The notes under the pieces are model-generated. The model made no database searches and had not been told where the DNA came from. It saw only the letters and a program-made list of their open reading frames with translations. A stretch of 64,000 bases of DNA from JAGTVG01 sp963699805 (GTDB lineage: Bacteria; Bacteroidota; Bacteroidia; Cytophagales; Cyclobacteriaceae): the NCBI GenBank assembly GCA_963699805.1, contig CAVOVH010000011.1, positions 1-64,000 on the forward strand, given 5' to 3'. Shown here piece after piece: positions 28,746 through 37,734 of this stretch. A program made the position numbers and the translations under genes. Each line of letters opens with the position of its first letter. Position 1 is the stretch's first letter.

Positions 28746-29295
28746 TGGGTAGTGCTTTGGGTAAATCGGTTAGTTTCCTTATGTTCAACTTAATGCCGGG
28801 TTATTTAATTTGTAAACTAAGATATATACCACAAAATATTTATAAAGTGATATTTTTATTAATTCTTAGTACATTTAACATACTGAGCCAAATATTATAA
28901 AATTAAATTTAAAAATCAAGTTTTATTACAATAAAATATAAATATATTACAAGTTCATCATGATAAAAATATAATTATATTAATATGAATTCAATTCTGT
29001 AATTTGGAATGGTAAGCTGAATTTATTATTAAAACTATTATAATCAATAAAAAAAACTGATTAAACAATCAAAATCCAAAGGCGGAATTAATGATTTGTT
29101 TCGGTTAAAATTGAATATATTTTATATGACTTTTTTTATTTTATAAAATAAATTATTTAAAATTAATATCAATTGGTAGCTTAAATGATTGAATCTTAGA
29201 CTTTTTATTGAGAAATCAGGAACCAATGCAAAAACCTGTATTAAAATTTATTTGCTGGTTATCACTGGAAGATATATTCATATTCTTTATCCAAA
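28746..29295. other. Intergenic, nothing recognised
   Basis: 550 bases of very AT-rich sequence between the initiating transferase and the next glycosyltransferase. No credible frame or RNA. It probably holds the promoter of the downstream minus-strand genes and splits the cluster into at least two transcripts. Confidence 0.5.
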
Positions 29296-30405
29296 TTAAT
29301 AATGCATTTGGCCATTAAATAAATGGCTGTATTGATCTGATATTTTTTTCCAAGTATACTCGGTGGAACCGAGTATACTGAGATTATCTTTTATCTTATC
29401 CAATACTTTCGTTTCTAAATTGGACAGGATTTCTATCAATTCCGATGTATTTTTAAAATAAAGTGCACTATTCCTGGTGGTTTCCCTGTTTGTCGGGACA
29501 TCAAAAGATAAAATTGGTAGATTTAAACAAATTGCTTCAACCAATGAGGGTGCTGTACCACATTTCGAATGGCTGTGTATATATAAAAATGCATTTCGTC
29601 TAATGAGGTTCAGTTCGGTTTGATCGTAAATGGCATCCAGTAAGATTGAATTTTTAGAATCACCATACTTTTTCTTAAGATTTCTTCCATATTCAGAAAC
29701 TTCCCAATTTGAAATAAGTACAAGTTTCAGATTGTCAATGGATTCGAAAGCCTCCAATAACAGATGTAAATTATTATCCTCCTGAGCCCGGGAGACACTG
29801 ACTACATACTTTTCAGTAATGAAAGGGTGCTTTTTTTTGATTAATGAGGGATGAGAATTCGTTCTCTTAACATGATCTCCACCATATCGGATCACTACTG
29901 CTTCACGGTCTGAAATCTCTTTAATCTTTTGCGAAAGAATGGTATTATCTGTTACATTGTATTTGGCACATAATGCTGATATTTTATAATCGAGTTTGAG
30001 ATATTGTTTCTCGAGGAAGGAATACTTTTCTCTTTCCCATTCCATTCCCCCAAAATTTACAATGATTTTCTTTTTAAAAAGAAAATTTAAAGGCAAAATG
30101 AATCCTAACACGGGACCCAGATAGAGCAGGACATCATTCGTAAACCAGGCGTGGAAAAGTGAAATCAAATCATATAATACCCCTTGAAAGCCATTTGCCT
30201 TAAATGGTATATAAATTAATCTTGCGTTATTATAGTATCGTAATCGTTTACTTTTTTCTGTTCTTTTGCAGTATACAGTAAAATCAAACTGTTTATTTAA
30301 CTCACGAGTCAGATTATCAGCCAAGGTTTCAAATCCTCCATAACGATTGGGTAAACCATTGGTACCAATGATTGCAACCCTTTTTTTCTTAGTAACTGGT
30401 TTCAT
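29296..30405 (-). CDS. DUF1972-type glycosyltransferase (rhamnosyltransferase-like)
   Basis: 369 residues. The N-terminal DUF1972 domain is clear: RVAIIGTNGLPNRYGGFETL, then YNNARLIYIPFKANGFQGVL, VNFGGMEWEREKYS and KYNVTDNTILSQKIKE. The GT4 donor domain shows YVVSVSRAQEDNNLHLLLEA, FLYIHSHSKCGTAPSLVEAI and LNLPILSFDVPTNRET. Known: relatives are rhamnosyl- or related deoxysugar transferases, which fits the RmlD and RmlC-like genes nearby. A perfect 12-bp inverted repeat lies within its last 90 bases. Confidence 0.88.
   Translation of the reverse strand: MKPVTKKKRVAIIGTNGLPNRYGGFETLADNLTRELNKQFDFTVYCKRTEKSKRLRYYNNARLIYIPFKANGFQGVLYDLISLFHAWFTNDVLLYLGPVLGFILPLNFLFKKKIIVNFGGMEWEREKYSFLEKQYLKLDYKISALCAKYNVTDNTILSQKIKEISDREAVVIRYGGDHVKRTNSHPSLIKKKHPFITEKYVVSVSRAQEDNNLHLLLEAFESIDNLKLVLISNWEVSEYGRNLKKKYGDSKNSILLDAIYDQTELNLIRRNAFLYIHSHSKCGTAPSLVEAICLNLPILSFDVPTNRETTRNSALYFKNTSELIEILSNLETKVLDKIKDNLSILGSTEYTWKKISDQYSHLFNGQMHY
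29353..29379. repeat. Perfect 12-bp inverted repeat with 3-base loop
   Basis: AGTATACTCGGT, GGA, ACCGAGTATACT. It lies inside the coding region of the DUF1972 glycosyltransferase, 57 bases before its stop. The stem is strong for this AT-rich DNA. No T-run follows, so a simple intrinsic terminator is unlikely. Confidence 0.85.
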
Positions 30406-30525
30406 TTTTTAAATACTACTTATATAATAAATTCTGTATTTATTGATATAGTAATCGATTATTCTAGAATATTTTGAATTTACAGAAAAAAGAAATTCAG
30501 AAGAAATTCTAACCGACATATCAAA

Positions 30526-30537
30526 GTACATATGTAC
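30526..30537. repeat. 12-bp palindrome upstream of the DUF1972 glycosyltransferase
   Basis: GTACATATGTAC in the 213-base gap between rmlD-like and glycosyltransferase genes. It could be a small operator, but a palindrome of this size may also occur by chance. Confidence 0.4.
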
Positions 30538-30618
30538 CTTTTTTTTATCTTTGCATTTTTTCATTTGGGCAACAGTCTAAGCAGGAACTAATTGATTCAG
30601 TCTATCAGTCAAATCCAA

Positions 30619-31515
30619 TTATAAATAGTTATAATAATAGTCTTGAATATATTCTTTCATTGCTACTTTCCAATCCCGCATGATGTTCAATTTTCTAATA
30701 TCAAGTTTTCGATTGATCAACCTTTCCGACGGAGGTCTCTCTGCATAATAAGTATCTTTAAAGTAACTGGAGTCCACTGGTGTGATTTTAATTTTATCCT
30801 CTAATCCAAGTGTGGATATTAATTCCCTGGCTACTTCCAACCTGCTTGTTTGACCACCACAAACAAGGTTATAAAGTCCCCAAAATTCTTTTTCAATAAG
30901 TAATTTAACATTCTTCGCGAAATCATGTGTATAAGTAGGTGTGCCATCCTTATCGTCTACAATAAACAGCTCTTTTTTCCCTTCTTTTAACTGTTTCATC
31001 AGTTTCTGTATAAATTTTTTATCCTTGGAAGGACCGGCACCCATCATCCATCCGGCTCTGCAGACCAGGTATCTATATGCATTTTCAGTCACAAATCTTT
31101 CACCCATATATTTTGATCTGGCATATACGCCTAATGGATTGGGTATATCCCAATCATCGTATACGTTTTTTTTCCCATCGAAGATACCGGCCGTGCTAAT
31201 ATATAAAAGGGGTATGTTCAGTTCATTTGATATGTAAACTGCATTTTCGGCTGCCAATGTATTGGTTGCATAGGTGTCCTCAGGATTATCCTCGCAAAAT
31301 TCAAGGTCAGTGTAAGCACCTAAATGAAACAGGAAGTCGGGATTGAAATCGGATACATCCTTTCTGTAATTTTCGAAATTTCTGAAATCAAGAAAGGATA
31401 ACCAGGGAGCATTGACATCTTTATCCGAACATTTCAGGTGATATTCTTCACTAAACTGTTTGTAAAATGCTTCCCCAAGCATACCTCCACAACCTGCAAT
31501 ATATATTTTTTTCAT
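30619..31515 (-). CDS. RmlD-like dTDP-4-dehydrorhamnose reductase family (SDR)
   Basis: 298 residues, the normal RmlD length. The NAD(P) loop is KKIYIAGCGGMLGEAFYKQF. The RmlD pattern follows: PDFLFHLGAYTDLEFCEDNP, NIPLLYISTAGIFDGK, and the active-site Tyr-Lys in LGVYARSKYMGERFV. PTYTHDFAKNVKLLI is also typical. Known: reduces the 4-keto group of an NDP-6-deoxy sugar. No rmlA or rmlB is in the window, so precursors must come from elsewhere, or the true substrate differs. It lies 49 bp downstream of a GT4 gene. Confidence 0.85.
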   Translation of the reverse strand: MKKIYIAGCGGMLGEAFYKQFSEEYHLKCSDKDVNAPWLSFLDFRNFENYRKDVSDFNPDFLFHLGAYTDLEFCEDNPEDTYATNTLAAENAVYISNELNIPLLYISTAGIFDGKKNVYDDWDIPNPLGVYARSKYMGERFVTENAYRYLVCRAGWMMGAGPSKDKKFIQKLMKQLKEGKKELFIVDDKDGTPTYTHDFAKNVKLLIEKEFWGLYNLVCGGQTSRLEVARELISTLGLEDKIKITPVDSSYFKDTYYAERPPSERLINRKLDIRKLNIMRDWKVAMKEYIQDYYYNYL

Positions 31516-31564
31516 AGTTTTCGGTTAATGGTCAGAAAATTAATCCGTTCATTTTATTATTTTT

Positions 31565-32896
31565 TCAAATAGATCGATCTTTTTTATTTACTTTATTTAT
31601 TTTAATACTCTTGTCATTATTAATTGAATGTTTCATTTCATTGTTGAGTTCGTTTTTCCCAGCAGAATGGTGATGATTTATTGTTTTTTTATATATTTTT
31701 ATTAATGAATCGTAATGAGTTTCCTTATTAAAGTTCAACTTCGCAAATTTAAGTGCATTATCAGAAAAAATCTGATATTCCTTTTCGCTGAGATTCACGG
31801 CTTTATTTAGAGCATCCAATAAAGATTCTTTATTGCCATAGTGAAACAGAAAACCATTATAATTTTCCTGGATCAATTCAGGGATTCCCCCAATCCTTGC
31901 ACCTATGACAGGTTTACCTAATGAAAAAGCCTCAACGATCGTCATGGGATTATTTTCATACCATTCTGAAGGAACCATGATATAAGAAGCTTTTTGAATT
32001 AAGTTTTTTAATGACTTACCCTGCTGAAAACCAACATACCTGATATTTTTGAAATTTTGGGCATAATTTTTCACCAAATCTTCCAATGGACCTTTCCCGG
32101 CGATAACGAGATTTACTTCTTTACCAGCTATGGTTTCCAATAAGGTATTGATTCCTTTTTCTTTAGATAAACGGCCAAAAAAAAGCAGATAATTTCCTTT
32201 TCCTCGTGGAAAATTCACCAGATCCGTATTCGTATCATGAAAATTATATAAATGCGAAGATTTATCTGCATAGGCTTGATTATATTCTATGTGCTTGGAT
32301 TGAATAAATTTACTCACAAAAATGACATGATCAATCAAGTGTAACGGTTGATAACCATAATGCCAGAAATAAGCCTCTGCCGCAACTACCGCACTTTGAT
32401 AAATGTTTCCGTCAGAACATCTTTTAACGAAGCAATTCCAGAACTGATGATTTTTACATGCTTCGCAGATCTGATGATTATTATCCAGAAAAGAATATAC
32501 AGGACATAATAACCGGTAGTCATGAACCGTGTGAACCACTGGAATGCTCATCTTTTTTAAAGCATGAAGAATTGAAACAGACAAAGTTCCATAGAATAAA
32601 TGAACGTGAGCGATGTCTGGTTTAAATTTTTTGATTATTAAGATTATTTTTTGAAATGCTTCTTTATTATAAAGATATTTAGGGGTATTGACTATTTTTG
32701 GAAAAAACGGAGCATCGTGGTAATTAATTGAATGAACGAAATATTCATTCAATCCTATTTTTTTGTTGTTTTCATGAATAGTACTGAAAAAAGCGACTTC
32801 ATGTCCTTTCTCTTTCAATAAGGAAGCTGTATTGAAATAGACTACATCCGCTCCTCCACGGATAAAATGAGAATGATTTATCTGAAGAATTCTCAT
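31565..32896 (-). CDS. Glycosyltransferase family 4
   Basis: 443 residues. N-terminal GT4 features: MRILQINHSHFIRGGADVVY and VVHTVHDYRLLCPVY. A cysteine cluster (ICEACKNHQFWNCFVKRC) is common in one GT4 subgroup. The donor half has LLFFGRLSKEKGINTLLETI, VIAGKGPLEDLVKNY, then ENNPMTIVEAFSLGKPVIGA with E-x7-E, and RIGGIPELIQENYNGFLF. The last 45 residues are polar and rich in Asn, Lys and His, longer than usual and probably disordered. Likely adds a sugar to the repeat unit. Confidence 0.9.
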   Translation of the reverse strand: MRILQINHSHFIRGGADVVYFNTASLLKEKGHEVAFFSTIHENNKKIGLNEYFVHSINYHDAPFFPKIVNTPKYLYNKEAFQKIILIIKKFKPDIAHVHLFYGTLSVSILHALKKMSIPVVHTVHDYRLLCPVYSFLDNNHQICEACKNHQFWNCFVKRCSDGNIYQSAVVAAEAYFWHYGYQPLHLIDHVIFVSKFIQSKHIEYNQAYADKSSHLYNFHDTNTDLVNFPRGKGNYLLFFGRLSKEKGINTLLETIAGKEVNLVIAGKGPLEDLVKNYAQNFKNIRYVGFQQGKSLKNLIQKASYIMVPSEWYENNPMTIVEAFSLGKPVIGARIGGIPELIQENYNGFLFHYGNKESLLDALNKAVNLSEKEYQIFSDNALKFAKLNFNKETHYDSLIKIYKKTINHHHSAGKNELNNEMKHSINNDKSIKINKVNKKDRSI

Positions 32897-33130
32897 ATAA
32901 AGTTAATTATCAAGGAAATGAGATATATTAAAGGACCAAACTCAAGACAATGAATGCACAGCGCTTTGCGAGATGTTTATCAACCCTCGAGACCATATTC
33001 TGATTAATTTATAATTGATGTATCTTCAAATCCACAAATTACTCTGAAAAAATCTGCCAGGTCATTGATTGATTGTAAAAAAATGTAATAAATATCTACA
33101 TCTAACACGTAAAATTCAAATTGTTGATTC

Positions 33131-34090
33131 TTACAGTTTATTCATGATATCATAGTAGATTTCAATCATCTTTTCGGCTACCAAATCTATATCTAGATTC
33201 TTTTTCAGTAGCATTTCACGACCATTCATTTTTTTTTCTTCCTGGATTGATAACGATTGACACACTAGTTCAGCAAGTTCTTTTTCATCTCTTGTTTTAG
33301 ACACATAGCTGCCAATAACCCCATCCAATAATTCTTTTACGTTACCTACGTCTGTTGAGACGACAGCAGTGTTACAAGCCAAGCATTCCTTTACTGAGTT
33401 GGGAGATCCCTCAAAATCAGAGGTCAATAAATGGACACTTGCTGCATTAATATAATAAGGCATCAACTCTCTTTTTATGTTTATCAATTTGATTTCTTCA
33501 ATATCTGGGATCTTTTTTTTCAAAACATTTACAGTTGCCTTAAAACGATCATAACGTTTCTGATGCCGGATCCGGTATGAACTCACAAACAGGATATATT
33601 TTTTTTCAGGATTTAATTTTAAGTGTTGACAGGCTAATTTTTTATCGAGGGGTTTAAAAAGTTCAGTATTTACTCCGTTTGGCAGGTGAAAAGCATATTT
33701 ATCTTGAATAAATGAAGAATTATTTTTAAATATCCAACCATCTGAATTTCTTATAATAAATCTTCCAATTCTCTCTCCCATTTCATATTTTGGATCATTT
33801 TGAAATGAGACAATGATCTTACTTTTTTTTCGAGATCCACTCAGGATTAAAGAAAGAGCACTCAACGCATGATGACAGTGGATTATATCGTATTTTTTAT
33901 TTCGTAATTTTTTTTTTAGAAGAAAAATTGATTTCAGGTATTCCATTTTTCCTTTCTCCCGGCCATTAATAAAAAATACCTCATTTACAATTCCTTTTTC
34001 ACTTAATGAATCGATCTGTTCTTTTACGAAGATTCCGTAAATAGGATGATTTTTTGTTGGAAAGTTATTTGTGACATGAAGTACTTCCAT
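33131..34090 (-). CDS. Glycosyltransferase family 4 (short)
   Basis: 319 residues, somewhat short for GT4. It starts MEVLHVTNNFPTKNHPIYGI then FVKEQIDSLSEKGI, typical for this group. Other motifs are KYDIIHCHHALSALSLIL, KYILFVSSYRIRHQKRYDRF, and the donor site DFEGSPNSVKECLACNTAVV followed by STDVGNVKELL (E-x7-E present). The region between acceptor and donor halves seems shortened, which explains the length. It is flanked by GT4 genes on both sides, all on the minus strand. Confidence 0.88.
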   Translation of the reverse strand: MEVLHVTNNFPTKNHPIYGIFVKEQIDSLSEKGIVNEVFFINGREKGKMEYLKSIFLLKKKLRNKKYDIIHCHHALSALSLILSGSRKKSKIIVSFQNDPKYEMGERIGRFIIRNSDGWIFKNNSSFIQDKYAFHLPNGVNTELFKPLDKKLACQHLKLNPEKKYILFVSSYRIRHQKRYDRFKATVNVLKKKIPDIEEIKLINIKRELMPYYINAASVHLLTSDFEGSPNSVKECLACNTAVVSTDVGNVKELLDGVIGSYVSKTRDEKELAELVCQSLSIQEEKKMNGREMLLKKNLDIDLVAEKMIEIYYDIMNKL

Positions 34091-34197
34091 TAAATGTAAT
34101 CAATTAGAATTTATAAATATTTTGTCGCCTAAAATAACTTAATATTGTATGTTACAAAATATTATGATCTTTAAATAAGGATTATCTGTGAATTAAT

Positions 34198-35289
34198 TTA
34201 TTTTGAATAAATGTCATAATGTTCCTCAGCACATTTTTCGATTGAAAAATTATCATTAAAATATTTAATTAATCTACTTTTCGGAATCTTATTTTTTTGG
34301 CTAATGAAACGTTTAACTGTCTCATAATAAGATTTCACGGTTATAGCATGATCCAGATAACCGTATATCTCATCTTTGATTACATCTTTAATACCACCAA
34401 CAGCTGTGCAAATAGGAATACAGCCACATGCAAGAGCTTCCAATAAAGTGATTGGCAATCCTTCGACAATCGAGGATAAACAAAATGCATCACCATTCAT
34501 ATAGTAATCTGCTACATTTGATTTTTCATTTAAAAAGTAAATGCCTGATTTCGAACTTTCTCTTAGAGACTGGGCTTCTCTAGAATCAAAATCCATTCCG
34601 AGTATCAATAATATTAAATGATTTCCTTCTTCTAGTAATTTATTAAAAACATCAATTAAAAGTAGTTGGTTTTTTTGCCAATTGAATCTGGCGACGTGTA
34701 AAAATACCAAATCATCCTTATTCTTCTTTAAAGACCTGATTTCTGTTCTGACTTGATTAATTGAAGTTGATGTTTCAGGTGATTTTCTTCCATTATATAT
34801 CAAATATGAATTTTTTAGTTTGTAAAACTGAATATAAGATCTCTGACATTCATCAGATATGGTTATGGCCCGGATTATTTCCCTTTTAAAAAAAAATCGT
34901 CTTAAAGGTCGAAGTTTTTTATTCCGGATCTCGACAAAGGCATCATTATGTATCGTATGAAAAAATTTAATTTTTTTAAATACCAAAGCTGGGATCATGC
35001 AATAATATATCAAACCTAAGTGAGAGTGAACAATTTCCGGTTTCAATTTATTAATAAGTCGAAATATTAAATAGACATCTTTCAACTTAAATCCTTTTCC
35101 AATACCTAAATTGACATAATTTATTTTTGGATTAAGCTGATTTTTAAAAAAAATATTTTTTGAATCATTGTTATTCCATAAAGTACATAGATAAACCTGG
35201 TTTTTATTACTGAATTCATTTAATAGATCTACAATTAACCGCTCAGCCCCTCCTTGTTGCAATGAATATGTGATATGTAATATTCTCAA
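34198..35289 (-). CDS. Glycosyltransferase family 4, tandem copy 2
   Basis: 363 residues, colinear without gaps with the product of 35399-36490. The start is a TTG at 35289 (MRILHITYSLQQGGAERLIV); the GT4 N-terminus begins exactly there and no ATG is available upstream. The donor site has LVFLHVARFNWQKNQLLLID, then SSIVEGLPITLLEALACGCI with E-x7-E, and CTAVGGIKDVIK. The N-terminus (QGGAERLIVDLL) is typical of GTs that use UDP-sugars such as GalNAc, but specificity is not proven. Clearly a gene duplication with moderate divergence. Confidence 0.9.
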   Translation of the reverse strand: MRILHITYSLQQGGAERLIVDLLNEFSNKNQVYLCTLWNNNDSKNIFFKNQLNPKINYVNLGIGKGFKLKDVYLIFRLINKLKPEIVHSHLGLIYYCMIPALVFKKIKFFHTIHNDAFVEIRNKKLRPLRRFFFKREIIRAITISDECQRSYIQFYKLKNSYLIYNGRKSPETSTSINQVRTEIRSLKKNKDDLVFLHVARFNWQKNQLLLIDVFNKLLEEGNHLILLILGMDFDSREAQSLRESSKSGIYFLNEKSNVADYYMNGDAFCLSSIVEGLPITLLEALACGCIPICTAVGGIKDVIKDEIYGYLDHAITVKSYYETVKRFISQKNKIPKSRLIKYFNDNFSIEKCAEEHYDIYSK

Positions 35290-35398
35290 TTGAAATTATG
35301 TTCTATGCCTCTTGAGATCGAATTGTATAATGATCAAAAATTTCCAAAATATATTATTTTATTATTCAAACTGAATTTATTAGTCCCATTCAAATCAT

Positions 35399-36490
35399 TT
35401 ATTGAGAATATATTTCATAATGCTCTTTCACACATTTTTCGATTGAAAAATTCTCTTGAAAATATTGAATCAATTTTTCTTTAGAAATATCATTTTTTCG
35501 ATTGATAAAACGTTTAACAGTTTTATAATAAGATTGGATAGTAATTTCAGGATCGAGATAACCATTTATTCCATCCCTAATTACGTCTTTTATGCCTCCA
35601 ACGGATGTACAAATTGGCACACAACCACAGGCAAGAGCTTCCAGCAAAGTAATCGGTAATCCTTCAGCAATGGAAGATAGACAAAAGGCATCTGCATTTA
35701 AATAATAATCCGCAACGTTTGTTTTTTCACTGATAAAATAGATACCAGGTTTTGATCTGTTTTTTAATGATTCCGCCCCTTTTGAATCAAAATCCATTCC
35801 TAAAATCAGTAAAATCAAATGATTCCCTTCATCCAATAATTGATTGAAAACATCAATGAGAAGCTGATGGTTTTTTGGCCAGTCAAATCTGCCCACATGT
35901 AGGAAAACAAGATCATCCTCATTCTTTTTAAATGACATAATTTCCTTTTGTACATTTTTGAATAGAGGTGATTTTTGGGGCAATTCTCTGCCATTATATA
36001 TGAGATAGGAATTTTTCAAATTATAAAATTGTCTATAAGACCTTTGAGACTCATTTGAGATTGTAATCGCTCTAATGATCTCATTTTTGAAAAAATAGCG
36101 TCTGATGGGCCGGAATTTTTTGTTCTCAATTTCAGTCAAGGCATCACTGTGGATGGTATGAAAAAACTTAATCCTTCTAAAATATAGAGCCGGGATGACC
36201 GAGTAATAAAATAGACCCAGATGTGTATGAACAATTTCGGGTTTCAGTTTATTAATAAGTTTTAATATTAAATAAACATTCTTCAATTTAAATTCCTTTA
36301 CTGAACCTAGATTGACGTATTTAATATTTTTATTTAGCTGATTTTTGAAAAAAATATGTTTTGTGTTCTTATCATCCCATAAGGTACATAAATATACCTC
36401 GTGTATTTTACTGAAATCATTTAAAAGATCGACAATTAATCTTTCTGCCCCCCCTTGTTGTAATGAATATGTGAGATGTAAAATTTTCAA
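35399..36490 (-). CDS. Glycosyltransferase family 4, tandem copy 1
   Basis: 363 residues. Starts at TTG 36490 (MKILHLTYSLQQGGAERLIV). The donor site has LVFLHVGRFDWPKNHQLLID, SSIAEGLPITLLEALACGCV and CTSVGGIKDVIR. The next gene downstream encodes the same protein architecture at the same length, and both use TTG, so the duplication included the translation start. The two enzymes may add two similar sugars, or one sugar at two positions. The C-terminal segments diverge more than the donor sites. Confidence 0.9.
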   Translation of the reverse strand: MKILHLTYSLQQGGAERLIVDLLNDFSKIHEVYLCTLWDDKNTKHIFFKNQLNKNIKYVNLGSVKEFKLKNVYLILKLINKLKPEIVHTHLGLFYYSVIPALYFRRIKFFHTIHSDALTEIENKKFRPIRRYFFKNEIIRAITISNESQRSYRQFYNLKNSYLIYNGRELPQKSPLFKNVQKEIMSFKKNEDDLVFLHVGRFDWPKNHQLLIDVFNQLLDEGNHLILLILGMDFDSKGAESLKNRSKPGIYFISEKTNVADYYLNADAFCLSSIAEGLPITLLEALACGCVPICTSVGGIKDVIRDGINGYLDPEITIQSYYKTVKRFINRKNDISKEKLIQYFQENFSIEKCVKEHYEIYSQ

Positions 36491-36627
36491 TTTTGTGGTA
36501 ATATTTATTATTTAACTTGTTTGGTAATATGGAAAAAATAACATCCATAATAATTGGGTATTCAATGGTTTCATCAACAATCCTATCCGCAAAATTTTAA
36601 GGATATAACCTATAAGGCGGTATCCAT

Positions 36628-37734
36628 TTAAATATCCAAAATATTTTTTCTGATTACATTTAGGTATCCATGTCCAAACTTCAAATCAGGCTCAACATAA
36701 TTGCTTTCTCCCCATTCATTCCATGATTTCAGAAATAAGATTTTATGCTCATCCTTTTTATGTTCAATCAGCTTCAATGCAGTTTTTAGATGTTTATTGA
36801 ATAATTCAGGAGTACTGCCGTAATAGATTACTGAACGTTTCCCTCCCCGGGGTGATCTATCCCATTGCGGTATTATTGTTGGAAAAAAATTTTCCTTTTT
36901 ATCATTCTCATCAAAGAGGTGTTTAATAATAGAACTATAACTGTACGTGTCGAGAAGACGCTTTTTCGATTTTTTATTGATATACGTGATAAATATTTTT
37001 TTCCATTTTCCCTTCACCATACTTTCAGCATGCCATTGTCTACTACTGTTTATGCCATTAAATCCTGCATCCATCAATTCCTGATGATAATTTAGTTTAT
37101 CTATCCCGATAAAATAAATACCATTGAGTCCATGGTTAATTGCCAGGTTATTCCAAGTATCGACTAAAATATGTTTATCCGGGATATCATTAGGAGCATA
37201 AATATTAAATATGGGTTTATTATCGATTTTAATATATCTATTATCTAAAAAGGCAGGCAATACATCATGAAAATGATTTTCGTAATCCTTTTTCCCAAGA
37301 TATGTTTGTTCTATTAATGCAATTCTTTTGGTCGTAAACTCAGCATTCCATTGACCATTATTCCATGAATGATTTGCCCATCCTAAACAAAACGGGAAAT
37401 CAGGTTTTCCTGATTTAAGTACTTCATTAAAGGGCAATTCAAGAATTTTTCTCCCATTTCCAAACCAGTAGTGCCAGTACATAAATCCTTCAATTCCAGC
37501 ATTTATCGCCATTTCAGCCTGTGCTTCCCTGATTTCAGGTATCCTTAGATCATAATATCCCAGATCAGCCGGCACCCTGGGCTGATTATGCCCTTTGAAT
37601 AAAGGTTTTGCTCTCCCTACATTTGTCCATTCAGTAAATCCCTTTCCCCACCATTCATCATTTTCAGGAATGGGATGGAATTGTGGAAGATAGTAAGCAA
37701 TAACACGCGCTTTCTTACTTATTTTTTCTTTCAT
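36628..37734 (-). CDS. WbsX-like protein (GH99-type fold)
   Basis: 368 residues of the Glyco_tran_WbsX family. The hallmark N-terminus is ARVIAYYLPQFHPIPENDEW then WGKGFTEWTNVGRAKPLF. Others are GIEGFMYWHYWFGNGRKIL, FPFCLGWANHSWNN, PIFNIYAPNDIPD and FLKSWNEWGESNYVEPDL. Known: the family is related to GH99 and common in O-antigen and capsule clusters; its reaction is not settled (trimming or transfer). The ATG overlaps the stop of the wzy gene (ATGA), so the two are translationally coupled. Confidence 0.9.
   Translation of the reverse strand: MKEKISKKARVIAYYLPQFHPIPENDEWWGKGFTEWTNVGRAKPLFKGHNQPRVPADLGYYDLRIPEIREAQAEMAINAGIEGFMYWHYWFGNGRKILELPFNEVLKSGKPDFPFCLGWANHSWNNGQWNAEFTTKRIALIEQTYLGKKDYENHFHDVLPAFLDNRYIKIDNKPIFNIYAPNDIPDKHILVDTWNNLAINHGLNGIYFIGIDKLNYHQELMDAGFNGINSSRQWHAESMVKGKWKKIFITYINKKSKKRLLDTYSYSSIIKHLFDENDKKENFFPTIIPQWDRSPRGGKRSVIYYGSTPELFNKHLKTALKLIEHKKDEHKILFLKSWNEWGESNYVEPDLKFGHGYLNVIRKNILDI

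Noticed and set aside
30546..30555. TATCTTTGCA on the plus strand, a textbook -7 element
   Set aside because: No plus-strand gene follows, no -33 partner is seen, and it would only drive antisense transcription.
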